This document shows positions 1 to 12,000 of a stretch of 64,000 nt of DNA, one piece after another. The first letter of the stretch is position 1. The number at the start of each line of letters is the position of its first letter. A program made the translations under genes and the position numbers. The stretch lies in assembly GCA_016281295.1 (NCBI GenBank), contig JAEEII010000124.1, positions 1 to 64,000 on the forward strand, given 5' to 3'. Origin of the DNA: Bacteroidales bacterium. GTDB taxonomy: Bacteria > Bacteroidota > Bacteroidia > Bacteroidales > F082. A model generated the notes under the pieces. It was not told the origin of the DNA and ran no database searches. It worked only from the letters and a program-made list of their open reading frames with translations.

Positions 1-197
1 AAAAAATGCACGTTATTCTCACGCGGCAATTCTCCTTCCTTAAATATGTTAATGATGTGTCTTCTAATATTTGACTCCTCCCTTTCAAATAACACGGACA
101 TTTGGTCTGTTGTCAACCATACGTTTTCATTTTCTAAACGAACCTCAATCGAAGTCTGACCATTTTCAGTCTGATAAATAACAATTTGGTTTTCCAT
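1..197 (-). CDS. RhuM-like (virulence RhuM/Fic-associated) protein, N-terminal part, cut by window edge
   Basis: The minus-strand frame is open from an ATG at 195-197 to the window edge, giving 65 residues that begin MENQIVIYQTENGQT. The segments WLTTDQMSVLF and NIFKEGELP are typical of the N-terminal DNA-binding-like part of the RhuM family, which is often found in mobile islands and near restriction or toxin genes. The remaining part lies outside the window, so completeness cannot be judged. It diverges from the nitroreductase gene, and about 150 bases between them hold the promoter of the latter. The family assignment rests on remembered sequence patterns; its cellular role is not established. 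Confidence 0.6.
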   Translation of the reverse strand, partial: MENQIVIYQTENGQTSIEVRLENENVWLTTDQMSVLFEREESNIRRHIINIFKEGELPRENNVHF

Positions 198-322
198 AAT
201 TAAATTGTTTAATAGGTTTATAACAATCATTTCTGTTGTTATGTAGTTTGAATTATGGAAATGTTTCAATCAGAATGAAAATTATTCAAAACCTACTCGA
301 TAAAACATTCACTTCTTTTCAT

Positions 323-330
323 TATGTTTG
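323..330 (+). promoter_or_regulatory. Bacteroidetes-type -7 element for the nitroreductase gene
   Basis: TATGTTTG fits the Bacteroidetes -7 consensus TAnnTTTG and lies 20 bases before the ATG at 350. No clear TTTG -33 element is visible at the usual spacing, so the assignment rests on the -7 box and its position. Confidence 0.45.
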
Positions 331-349
331 CATTTTCAAATGATTATCT

Positions 350-1042
350 ATGACACTCGAAGAAGCCATCCGCACCCGACACAGCGTGCGGCAATACATC
401 GAAAAGCCCATTGAGGCAGAAAAAATACAACAACTGCAAGACCTCATCAACGAATGCAACCGCAAAGGTGGACTGCACATCCAATTGGTCACCAACGAAC
501 CAAAGGCTTTCGCTAGCGGCATCGCCCATTACAGCAAATTCCGCGGCGTGAGCAACTACATCGCCATGATCGGCAAAAAAGGCGACGACATCAATCTCGG
601 CTATTACGGCGAAAAAGTGGTGCTGCTGGCGCAATGCCTCGGACTGAACACCTGTTGGGTGGCAATGTCGTTTAGCAAACAACCAGACCAATACCAAGTA
701 CTTCCCGACGAAAAGCTGGTTTGTGTAGTGTCGCTCGGCTATGGCGAAAACCAGGGAAGGCAACATCCTCAACGAAAAACGATTTCAGATGCGACGGAAG
801 ACCAGCGCTCAACAGAAAAAGGACTTCCTCTCCCCGACTGGTTCAACCGTGGCATGGAAGCCGCCTTGCTGGCACCCACAGCCATCAACCAACAGAAGTT
901 TGTTTTCATCCTTCATGACGGCAACAAAGTGGAAGCCCGCACCCGTTTTACCCTGCTCAACAGCTACGCGCCCATCGACCTCGGCATCGCCAAATGCCAT
1001 TTCGAAATCGGTGCCCAAAAGGAAAACTTTGAATGGCTCTAA
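350..1042 (+). CDS. Nitroreductase family protein
   Basis: This 230-residue protein opens with EEAIRTRHSVRQY, the FMN-binding start typical of nitroreductases, and has GEKVVLLAQCLGLNTCWVA in the middle and APTAINQQ near the C-terminus. It resembles the group usually annotated as putative TM nitroreductase. Members use FMN and NAD(P)H to reduce nitro groups, quinones or related electrophiles in the cytoplasm; the substrate cannot be told from sequence. It is a single gene with its own promoter and is convergent with the SanA-like gene only 28 bases downstream. Confidence 0.85.
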   Translation: MTLEEAIRTRHSVRQYIEKPIEAEKIQQLQDLINECNRKGGLHIQLVTNEPKAFASGIAHYSKFRGVSNYIAMIGKKGDDINLGYYGEKVVLLAQCLGLNTCWVAMSFSKQPDQYQVLPDEKLVCVVSLGYGENQGRQHPQRKTISDATEDQRSTEKGLPLPDWFNRGMEAALLAPTAINQQKFVFILHDGNKVEARTRFTLLNSYAPIDLGIAKCHFEIGAQKENFEWL

Positions 1043-1070
1043 TATTATAGCAATCACTCACCTCTAACCT

Positions 1071-1727
1071 CTACGGAATCACCACCGGCTCTCCCAAATA
1101 CCTGGGCTGCTTTCCTAAAAACACATCAAGAACAACCTTGGCCTTCGCCAAAAGCTCACGTGCGTGGTTTTTCAAATAGGATCTTGGAATACGAACATCG
1201 GCAGCATTGAAACACACGACATCCAAATCATGATGCCGCGCAATGTAAACCGCCCTCTCATTATGCCACTCTTGCGAGATAACCGTGACCGAGTCTTGCC
1301 CAAAGACTTTCTTCGCCCTTACCATGGAATCGAAAGTGCGGAAACCCGCATAATCCAACACGATGACAGAATCAGGAACCCCTAATTGAATCAAAGAACG
1401 ACGCATGTACTCTGGCTCGTTATACTCATGACGACAATTATCACCACTCACCAAGATATAGGATATCTTATGCTCAGCATATAACAACGCAGCGGCACTC
1501 ATCCTATTCCTATAATATATATTAGCACCCCCATGGGCATTATAAGGCGATGTGCCTAAAACCAATCCAACTTTTCGGTATGGGATCTCACTCACATCAT
1601 CGTAAAGCCTTCCTCTTGCCTTCGACTTGACGTAATAATTACAAGCCAACACCAACAGTACACCTAACAAGAGGCATACGACACACCATTTAACCAATGA
1701 ACGGATGGCTTTCCTCATAGTACTCAT
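1071..1727 (-). CDS. SanA/YdcF-like DUF218 membrane protein
   Basis: A 218-residue protein with one N-terminal membrane segment (about residues 14-30) and a DUF218 domain: VGLVLGTSP, then NRMSAAALLYAEHKISYILVSGD, then VISQEWHNERA. SanA-type proteins are inner-membrane anchored with the domain outside the cytoplasm, and are linked to envelope barrier function and vancomycin exclusion at high temperature in enterobacteria. It follows the DUF481-like gene by 12 bases, so the two are probably co-transcribed. An alternative ATG lies three codons downstream (1718). The biochemical activity of the family is uncertain. Confidence 0.8.
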   Translation of the reverse strand: MSTMRKAIRSLVKWCVVCLLLGVLLVLACNYYVKSKARGRLYDDVSEIPYRKVGLVLGTSPYNAHGGANIYYRNRMSAAALLYAEHKISYILVSGDNCRHEYNEPEYMRRSLIQLGVPDSVIVLDYAGFRTFDSMVRAKKVFGQDSVTVISQEWHNERAVYIARHHDLDVVCFNAADVRIPRSYLKNHARELLAKAKVVLDVFLGKQPRYLGEPVVIP

Positions 1728-1739
1728 TCACAGCCATCT

Positions 1740-2489
1740 TTATATCTTGAACCTCAATGAGATTTCCGTCAAGATATCATGATGCCGGTAGGTCTCTGCC
1801 GGAACACGGCTGTGGTAATCATATCTGAATGAAAAATCGAGAAATAACTTCTTGGTAATCTGGGTCTGAAGTTTCGTCACACTGTTGACAATGAAATCGC
1901 TCAAGTCAAGTACCGATGGCTGAAAAAACGTATAATGCAACAAAGTCAGGTTGTCAGCAATCTTCTGCTTGACCTTGGGACGCAAGGAGAATCGGTAATT
2001 GTTGTTGGGCAGAACTGTCTCATCCGTGAAGTCATTCCAGTCATAAACAAAAGCGGCACTGATAGAATAATCGCAGATAGATGGCAACGTGTAAATCCTG
2101 AATTTGAACCCAAACAAACCGCTCAGCTTAAGATCATATCCTTTATATTTGTTCGTGAGCATCTCGCAAGCCAAAAACGGAGAGTACTTTCCATACTGAT
2201 ATAAATCCATCTTCACGCCTCCATTGATTTCGAAATTGGTCTCTTCCCATTTCCTGCCAGTTTCGTTATTCAAAATCAATGAACTATATAAAAAACGATA
2301 ATGACAGTCAAAGGCAAGAACACTGTCATTACGGGTCACTGAAGCATCGTGACTGAGGTTACAATTGTTGACATTACCAGCGTTTAAAGAGGCACCTAAA
2401 CCCAGGTTATAACTCCATTTACGTTGTGCATTTATATTTAACACACTAAAAATCAACAAAATAAATAATAACAGACTTCTCTTGGCCAT
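1740..2489 (-). CDS. Exported DUF481-like outer membrane protein
   Basis: The protein (249 residues) starts at the ATG at 2487-2489; the GTG one codon upstream is a less likely start. A signal peptide ends near NINAQ. The rest is rich in alternating aromatic and polar residues and ends in a hydrophobic/aromatic residue run (LTEISLRFKI), as in outer-membrane beta-barrels. The overall pattern resembles YdiY/DUF481 proteins. It forms a two-gene unit with the SanA-like gene. A TATCTTTA at 2516-2523 (minus strand) could be its -7 element. The function is unknown; the call rests on architecture more than on clear motifs. Confidence 0.6.
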   Translation of the reverse strand: MAKRSLLLFILLIFSVLNINAQRKWSYNLGLGASLNAGNVNNCNLSHDASVTRNDSVLAFDCHYRFLYSSLILNNETGRKWEETNFEINGGVKMDLYQYGKYSPFLACEMLTNKYKGYDLKLSGLFGFKFRIYTLPSICDYSISAAFVYDWNDFTDETVLPNNNYRFSLRPKVKQKIADNLTLLHYTFFQPSVLDLSDFIVNSVTKLQTQITKKLFLDFSFRYDYHSRVPAETYRHHDILTEISLRFKI

Positions 2490-2565
2490 CACAGTAATTA
2501 ATTTGGTTTACGGCTGTAAAGATACAAATTATTTCTCTAACCTGATGATGTAACGTAAAATTGTT

Positions 2566-2573
2566 TATCTTTG
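2566..2573 (+). promoter_or_regulatory. Bacteroidetes-type -7 element for the flavodoxin/GH97 unit
   Basis: TATCTTTG, an exact match to TAnnTTTG followed by C, lies 30 bases before the ATG at 2604. This is the usual position for a short leader. A -33 TTTG is not evident. Confidence 0.55.
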
Positions 2574-2603
2574 CCCTAAAAGTATAACACTAAATTCTTG
2601 AAC

Positions 2604-5524
<2,921 letters not shown>

Positions 5525-5531
5525 AATGACG

Positions 5532-5567
5532 CGGGACTTGGGACGCGAAAGCACCTCCCAAGTCCCG
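5532..5567. repeat. Perfect 12-bp inverted repeat between GH97 and DUF2147 genes
   Basis: The arms CGGGACTTGGGA (5532-5543) and TCCCAAGTCCCG (5556-5567) are perfectly complementary around a 12-base loop. It lies just after the GH97 stop. The stem could work as a terminator or an mRNA 3' stabiliser, but no U-run follows it on the plus strand. Confidence 0.6.
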
Positions 5568-5595
5568 TTGTCCTGCTTATAAAACCCAACTCACC

Positions 5596-6057
5596 ATGAA
5601 AAGATTCTTCATCCTCCTCACATTGCTGTGCGCCTTAACAGGTGCCTCAATGGCTCAAAACGCACTGAACAACAAAGCCGAAAACATTGTCGGCACCTAC
5701 CAAAGCAAACAAGGCGAGGACAATTTCAAAGCCACCATCACCCAACAAAAAGACGGTACTTTCACTGGAAAAATCATCTGGGTGGAGCATGACAAAGACG
5801 CTAATGGCAAAAAGTTTTTGGACGAGAAAAACCCTGATAAAAAACTACGCAACGTGCCTTGCGACCAAATTGTGCTCTTCTCGGGGTTAAAATACGATGC
5901 TGGCGAAAAATGCTGGAACGGCACCAAGATTTATGACCCGCAAAGAGGCATCAAAGCGAAACTTACTGCCGAATTCAACGAGAAAGGACAACTCAAAATA
6001 AGAGGCACCATTCTGGGATTTGGTGAAACTGTATATTGGAATAAAATAAAACAATAA
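5596..6057 (+). CDS. Exported DUF2147 family protein
   Basis: A 153-residue protein with a clear signal peptide (cleavage near ASMAQN). The mature part carries the DUF2147 pattern: IVGTYQSKQGEDNFKATITQ, GKIIWVEHDKDANGKK, then a stretch ending LGFGETVYWNKI. The family is a small periplasmic beta-rich domain, common in Bacteroidota and proteobacteria, without an assigned activity. It lies between the GH97 gene and psuK, 16 bases before the latter. Confidence 0.85.
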   Translation: MKRFFILLTLLCALTGASMAQNALNNKAENIVGTYQSKQGEDNFKATITQQKDGTFTGKIIWVEHDKDANGKKFLDEKNPDKKLRNVPCDQIVLFSGLKYDAGEKCWNGTKIYDPQRGIKAKLTAEFNEKGQLKIRGTILGFGETVYWNKIKQ

Positions 6058-6073
6058 AATAAATCTAAATACC

Positions 6074-6934
6074 ATGCGCATTTTAGTTATCGGCGGTGCG
6101 AATGCCGACATTACCGCCACCACAACAAAGCCTTTCGTCGCTGGGGATTCTAACCCTGGCACCATCCGTCTCACCGCAGGAGGGGTGGCGCGTAACATCG
6201 CCCATAACCTCGCCCTTCTTGGTGATGAGGTCATTTTCCTCACCATTTTTGGCGGCGATGTCTTTGGTTTTTTCACCGCCGACAGTTGCCGCAAGGTGGG
6301 TATCAATGTGGGGTTGTGTGATACGGCTCCTGTTGGCACACGGTCTTGCTTCTTCTGTATTAACGATAGTAACGGTGAAATGATCGGAGGCGTGTCAGAT
6401 ATGGCCACCGCCGATGGAATCACCGCCGACTGGATTGCTCAAAAACTCCCAAAAGCAGGTCCTGTTGACGCAGTGGTCACCGACACGAATCTCGCTCCAG
6501 ATGCCCTTGCTTATCTGATTGACCACGTGGAAGCACCGCTTTACGTCGATACAGTCTCCGGAGCCAAAGCTGTGAGAATCAGTGAAGCAATCGAAATCTC
6601 TTCCAAGAAAAAAGTATTTACCGTGAAATGCAACCAAATGGAAGACCAGATGCTTTCAGGCGTCAAAGGCATTGAACGCCGTTTTGTCAGCGTGGGCGCC
6701 GAAGGCGTGAAGATCTTCGCCGGAAGGAAAAACCTCACCCTTCCAGCCCTCCCTGCTGAAGTGGTAAATGCCACGGGATCGGGTGACGCTTTTATGGCTG
6801 GAATCGTCCATGCGGGTCCTGATGTGCCCATCGAAGTCGCAGCACGTATCGGACTGCGTTGCGCCAAAATCACCGTGGAGAGTCCTGACACCGTCAATAA
6901 TCAACTGAGACAGCTTTATGAAGAACTATCTTGA
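6074..6934 (+). CDS. psuK: PfkB-family kinase, probable pseudouridine kinase
   Basis: A 286-residue ribokinase-fold protein. The N-terminal GGANADIT and GGVARNIAHNLALLGDEV are the PfkB substrate-binding signatures, and NATGSGDAFMAGIVHA near residue 235 is the PfkB signature 2 with the catalytic Asp in GSGDAF. The gene overlaps psuG by 17 bases, and this pairing points to pseudouridine kinase, which converts pseudouridine to its 5'-phosphate for cleavage by PsuG. It is cytoplasmic. Other PfkB substrates are possible, but the neighbour makes pseudouridine the best reading. Confidence 0.85.
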   Translation: MRILVIGGANADITATTTKPFVAGDSNPGTIRLTAGGVARNIAHNLALLGDEVIFLTIFGGDVFGFFTADSCRKVGINVGLCDTAPVGTRSCFFCINDSNGEMIGGVSDMATADGITADWIAQKLPKAGPVDAVVTDTNLAPDALAYLIDHVEAPLYVDTVSGAKAVRISEAIEISSKKKVFTVKCNQMEDQMLSGVKGIERRFVSVGAEGVKIFAGRKNLTLPALPAEVVNATGSGDAFMAGIVHAGPDVPIEVAARIGLRCAKITVESPDTVNNQLRQLYEELS

Positions 6935-7835
6935 TATCAGCCCTGAGGTAGCGACCGCCTTGAAAAACGGCAAACCAGTAGTCGCTCTGGAATCCACCAT
7001 CATCTCGCACGGCATGCCTTATCCACAAAATGTGGAGACTGCTCTTCGTGTGGAACAAACCATCCGCGACGGCGGCGCAGTGCCTGCCACCATCGCTGTC
7101 ATCAGTGGGAAACTGAAAGCTGGATTAAGCGAGGCGGAGATCGAGTATTTAGGAAAGAAAGGTACTGCCGTGACGAAAGCCTCCCGCCGTGACCTTCCAG
7201 TGCTCGTCGCTAAAGGACAAGATGGAGCCACCACCGTGGCTACAACCATGATTATCGCCGCGTTAGCAGGTGTCAAAGTCTTCGCCACCGGCGGCATCGG
7301 AGGTGTCCACCGAGGCGCTGAAATAACGATGGACATCAGCGCGGACCTCGAAGAGCTTGCCCGCACCCCCGTCATGGTGATCTGCGCCGGCGCGAAATCC
7401 ATCCTCGACCTGGGACTCACCTTGGAATATCTGGAAACCAAAGGTGTCCCTGTCATCGGCTTCGGAACCGAAGAACTGCCAGCCTTCTATACACGAAAAA
7501 GCGGTTTCAAAGTGGACTATCGTATCGACACACCAGAAGAACTGGCCGCTACCTTCCAAGCTAAACAAGACATGGGTCTTGTGGGTGGTATGCTCGTCAC
7601 GAACCCCATCCCTGAAGAATACTCCATGGATGCCGACCGAATTAACAAAGCCATCGACACCGCCATCGATGACGCTAAACGTTTGGGCATCCACGGAAAA
7701 GAGACTACGCCCTATCTGCTCGCCCGTATCAAAGATATCACTGGTGGCGACAGCCTCGACGCTAACATCCAACTGGTACTCAACAACGCCCGACTCGCCG
7801 CACGTACTGCCACCTGCCTGGCCAAGTTATCATAA
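6918..7835 (+). CDS. psuG: Pseudouridine-5'-phosphate glycosidase
   Basis: A 305-residue protein with the full PsuG pattern: VVALESTIISHGMPYPQN at residues 21-38, then GGAVPATIAVISGKLKAGLS, then TTVATTMIIAALAGVKVFATGGIGGVHRGA. The enzyme reversibly cleaves the C-C glycosidic bond of pseudouridine 5'-phosphate to uracil and ribose 5-phosphate, using a Lys Schiff base and Mn2+. It starts inside psuK (17-base overlap), so the two are translationally coupled, and it is followed after 11 bases by a radical SAM gene. Confidence 0.95.
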   Translation: MKNYLDISPEVATALKNGKPVVALESTIISHGMPYPQNVETALRVEQTIRDGGAVPATIAVISGKLKAGLSEAEIEYLGKKGTAVTKASRRDLPVLVAKGQDGATTVATTMIIAALAGVKVFATGGIGGVHRGAEITMDISADLEELARTPVMVICAGAKSILDLGLTLEYLETKGVPVIGFGTEELPAFYTRKSGFKVDYRIDTPEELAATFQAKQDMGLVGGMLVTNPIPEEYSMDADRINKAIDTAIDDAKRLGIHGKETTPYLLARIKDITGGDSLDANIQLVLNNARLAARTATCLAKLS

Positions 7836-7846
7836 CTTCTAACGTC

Positions 7847-8938
7847 ATGGACAACGGACTGGGCTTTCGTAAACGAATCATGCTGGAACTCAACCATGCC
7901 ACGCTGATGCAACGCATCGAACAACATGAGTTGCACCAGCTGTTTTGGGAGTGTACCCTTCGTTGTAACCTCAACTGCCGCCATTGTGGAAGCGATTGCA
8001 GGATGCTATCCGAGAAAGACGACATGCCTCTCCCCGACTTCCTAAAGGTTCTGGATGAAATAAAATCCCATCAAGACCCCTCCAAAGTAATGGTCATCAC
8101 GACCGGAGGCGAGCCTTTAATGCGACAAGACTTGGCACAATGCGGAAGAGCGATCTCTAATCGTGGCTTCGTATGGGGAATGGTAAGCAATGGCATGTTG
8201 CTGACCCAAACAAAACTTGACGAGTTTGTTGATGCCGGTCTGAAGTCCATCGCCATCAGTTTCGACGGCTTTGAAGAAGACCATAACTGGATGCGTGGCA
8301 ACACACAGAGTTTCAAGAAGGTGTTGGTAGCCGTCGAAGCCTTAAAGAAACACCCCTCTCTCACATGGGATGTCATCACTTGCGTCAATCAACGCACCAT
8401 AAAATACCTTCCTCAGTTCCGCGACTACCTTATTAGCCTTGGGATACGCCGCTGGCGGCTCTTCACGGTGTTCCCTTACGGTCGTGCTGCCAACGAGCCT
8501 GACCTGAAACTGTCAAATGAACAGTTTGTCGAAATGATGGACTTCATCCGTATGACTCGGTTACAAGGACATATCCGCGCCGATTATGGCTGCGATGGCT
8601 TCCTTGGCCCCTACGAAGGTGAAGTGCGCAACCACTACTTCTCATGCAGTGCTGGCATCAACGTGGCTTCCATCCTCGCCGATGGATCCATCTCTGGCTG
8701 CCTTAGCATCCGCCATGACTACCATCAAGGCAACATCTATCACGACCACTTCTGGGATATCTGGCAAAACAAATTTAACGTTTATCGCGACCACCAATGG
8801 ATGAAAACCGAACCTTGTGCCTCTTGTAAGATGTGGCGTTATTGCCAAGGCAATGGCATGCACCTCCGCGACAGTGAAGGCAAACTGGCTATTTGCCAAT
8901 ACCAGATGATCAAGAATGCCAAACCGAATAAAACTTAA
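7847..8938 (+). CDS. Radical SAM/SPASM protein (rSAM/lipoprotein-system type)
   Basis: A 363-residue protein. The [4Fe-4S]/SAM cluster motif CxxxCxxC is at C40-C44-C47, in the sequence WECTLRCNLNCRHCGSDC. TTGGEPLMR follows as the SAM-binding GGE motif. The C-terminal part holds a SPASM-type set of cysteines (CSAGINVASI, GCLSI, EPCASCKMWRYC, ICQYQ) expected to bind auxiliary clusters. The N-terminus (LGFRKR before the helix) resembles Bacteroidales proteins annotated as TIGR04133 (rSAM/lipoprotein system), from memory. The substrate, presumably a peptide or protein, is unknown, and no candidate lipoprotein substrate is adjacent. It is likely the last gene of the psuK-psuG unit. Confidence 0.8.
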   Translation: MDNGLGFRKRIMLELNHATLMQRIEQHELHQLFWECTLRCNLNCRHCGSDCRMLSEKDDMPLPDFLKVLDEIKSHQDPSKVMVITTGGEPLMRQDLAQCGRAISNRGFVWGMVSNGMLLTQTKLDEFVDAGLKSIAISFDGFEEDHNWMRGNTQSFKKVLVAVEALKKHPSLTWDVITCVNQRTIKYLPQFRDYLISLGIRRWRLFTVFPYGRAANEPDLKLSNEQFVEMMDFIRMTRLQGHIRADYGCDGFLGPYEGEVRNHYFSCSAGINVASILADGSISGCLSIRHDYHQGNIYHDHFWDIWQNKFNVYRDHQWMKTEPCASCKMWRYCQGNGMHLRDSEGKLAICQYQMIKNAKPNKT

Positions 8939-8969
8939 ATTTTTTTAACAAAAGCACCCCTTACTTTTT

Positions 8970-9000
8970 TTTGTCACTTGGATTTCTTTTTCTATCTTTG
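8970..9000 (+). promoter_or_regulatory. Complete Bacteroidetes-type promoter for the giant glucan synthase gene
   Basis: TTTG at 8970-8973 (-33) and TATCTTTG at 8993-9000 (-7) are separated by 19 bases, the canonical arrangement. The start codon is at 9041, leaving a leader of roughly 33 bases. Confidence 0.7.
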
Positions 9001-9040
9001 CCTTTTCTGTAAACAAAATGTTTCATTTTGACATTACATT

Positions 9041-12000
9041 ATGAAAAGCACTTACAAGATATTCAAAGAAAGCATCAAGACCATCACTAATTATTACTTG
9101 TTGCTGGTGGAAGAGACAAAATCACAGCGTCTTGTCGGCAGCACGAACGAATGGGTCCTTGACAACTATTATATGATCAGTGAGCAGGAGAAAGTCCTGA
9201 AAATCGACCTGCAAAGCCGTAGTTTCCGCAAGCTGGAAGGCGAACGAATGCAGTATCTCGAGACAGTTCTCAGAGAATATCTCTCGCGATGCCATTATCA
9301 GGTGGACAAAGGGATGTTTTTCAACTACCTGCTACAGGTTCAGGAAGAGCGGAATGACTATTTCTCCTATCCAGAGGTATGCGCCTTGCTGCCCTTGATG
9401 AAACATATCCTGATCAAAGAACTTGCAGATCTTTGCGCCGTCTTGAAGTCATCCAATGCCTATCATTACTCCCCTACTGACAAGGCAATGGCTGACGTGG
9501 AAAAACTGAACGAGGCAGCTCAGAACAACCTGATGATGATGAACCTCTTCAACTCATTGAGGAAGATGACCAAACTTCCCATGGGCGAAATCATTGACAG
9601 CATCAGTTTCTCAGAACAGGCACTCAAAAATGAGAAGGCGGACATGTACGATCAGATGTACGATCGCACCAAAGATGACTATCGCGCCAAAATCACACGT
9701 CTCTGCAAGAAACAAAAAGTCAAAGAGTATGACTTGGTGAAAGAACTGGTAAAGAAAGCAGATGAAAAAGGTGAGCATGTGGGCTGGCAACTCTTCCCGC
9801 CAAAGAAATGGAACTCCCGCGCCCATTGGTATGTGTGGATTGTCGTGCTTGCCTCTCTGGGGTTAGCTTTCGGTTTTGCCACATGGGCTACCTCGGGATT
9901 TGGCTTAAGCTGGGTCACCGCCATCATCACCCTGCTGATGTGGGTGCCAATGAGTCAAATCGTCATCGACCTCTTCAACCAACTACTCTACCGCATTCAC
10001 AAGCCTGTCAACACCTTTAAGATTAAGTTCAAGGATGGATTAATCCCCAAGGAATACGCCACCATGGTCATCATGCCGACCATCCTTAAGAACAAAGCCA
10101 AGACAATCGAACTGCTGGAGCAGATGGAGATCTATTATCTTTCCAACATCAACCGCGCCAGTGACGGACAGCGTTTGGAGAGCCGCCCCCAAAACCTCTT
10201 CTACACCTTGATTGGCGACGCCGCCGCGGGCCCCAATGAGGATATGCCCTGGGATGATGAAGTGGTTCAGGCTGGTCTTGCGAAAGTAAAAGAACTGAAC
10301 GAAAAATACGGGGCTCCCATCTTCAACTTCGTGTACAGAAAACGTGCCTGGAGCGATGGTGAGAACTGCTGGCTTGGCTACGAGAGAAAACGTGGTGCCA
10401 TCCTGCACTTCAACGACTTGGTGTTAGGCAACACCACCGAAGCTGAAAAACAAAAACGTTTCCGCTGTGAGACCATCAGCGAGTGGCAACAGCTGGCAGT
10501 GCCTGAGATCAAATTCATCATCACGCTGGACACTGATACGGAGCTGGTGCTGTACTCCGCCCAAAAGCTGATCGGAGCCATGGCGCACCCCTTGAACCGC
10601 GCGCAACTCTCACCCGACGGAAAACGCGTCAATGCCGGTTATGGCATCATGCAACCGCGTGTGAACGTCGATGTGGAAGTCACCAACAAATCACGCTATG
10701 CTCAGCTGTTCGCAGGACTTGGCGGTCTTGATGTTTACACTACCGCCTCATTTGAGCTGTATCAAGACATCTTCAACGAAGGAAGCTTCTGCGGTAAAGG
10801 CATTTACGACCTCAAGGTGTTTCAACAAGTGCTGAAAGGCACCTTCCCTGAGAACTTGATCCTCAGCCACGACTTAATCGAAGGCTGCCACATCCGCTGC
10901 GGCCTCATCAACGACTTGGAACTCTTCGACGACAACCCGTCTAACTATATCGACGATGCCAAACGTCACCACCGCTGGACCCGTGGCGACTGGCAGATCA
11001 TCAGCTGGCTGCGAAACCACGTCCGCAACGAAAAAGGTGAAAAGGTCAAGAACCAAGTCAACACCATCGGACGATGGAAGATCTTCGATAACCTGCGCCG
11101 TTCCGTGTTGAGCCTTGCGCTGATAGTCATTCTCCTGGTAGGTTTCAGCCGCTGCACCTCCATTTACGCGGTGTGGTATCTGTTGGCCGCTTTAATCGCC
11201 GTGGCCAGCCCCATCGTGTTCTTCATCCTCGGACAAGTTACCAAGATTCCCCGTTTTGGCAAACGCTACAAATATTACATGACCCTCATGAGAGGGTTCA
11301 AGGTGATTGTCTATCGCTCGCTGGTACAATTCGCCCTGCTTCCCAAAGAAGCCTGGATGTACACCGACGCCTTGATCCGCGCCTGCTATCGTATGTGGTT
11401 TAGCCACAAGAATTTACTCAACTGGATTACCAGCGATGAAGCTGCAAAGAGCACCAAAGGAACCCTCGGCGACTATCTCGGCAAGTTCTGGTTCAACTAC
11501 GTGGCCTCAGCCTTGATAGCAGGACTGTTCTTCCTCAAAGGAGGATGGGCTGGCATCGACCTTGCTGCCTTAATCTTCTGCATCGTCGCATGGTGTGGCG
11601 CTCCGTTCCTGATGTTCTGGCTCGGCAAGAAATTCCCACAAAACAAAAAGAACCTCACTGCCAACGAGACTGAAGAAATCAAACAAATCGCCAAAGACAC
11701 CTGGCATTTCTTCGACAGCCAAATCACTGAGGAGACCCATTATCTTATCCCCGACAACTACCAACTCAACCGTGCCAAGAAAGCGGACTACAAGACCTCT
11801 CCCACCAATATCGGTTACTCCATCACATCCCTTATCTCCGCCGCTGAGCTGGGATTCATCACGCGTGAAGAAGCCATCACACGTCTCAGCCATGTCATCG
11901 ATACCGTTGAAAAGCTGGAGAAATGGAACGGACACCTCTTCAACTGGTATCATGTCAATACCCTGAAAGCCCTGCCCAACTTCTTTATCTCCACCTGCGA

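Noticed and set aside
741..1067. Open frame of 108 residues overlapping the nitroreductase
   Set aside because: It is a different frame of the same region with no family pattern and would overlap a well-supported gene almost entirely.
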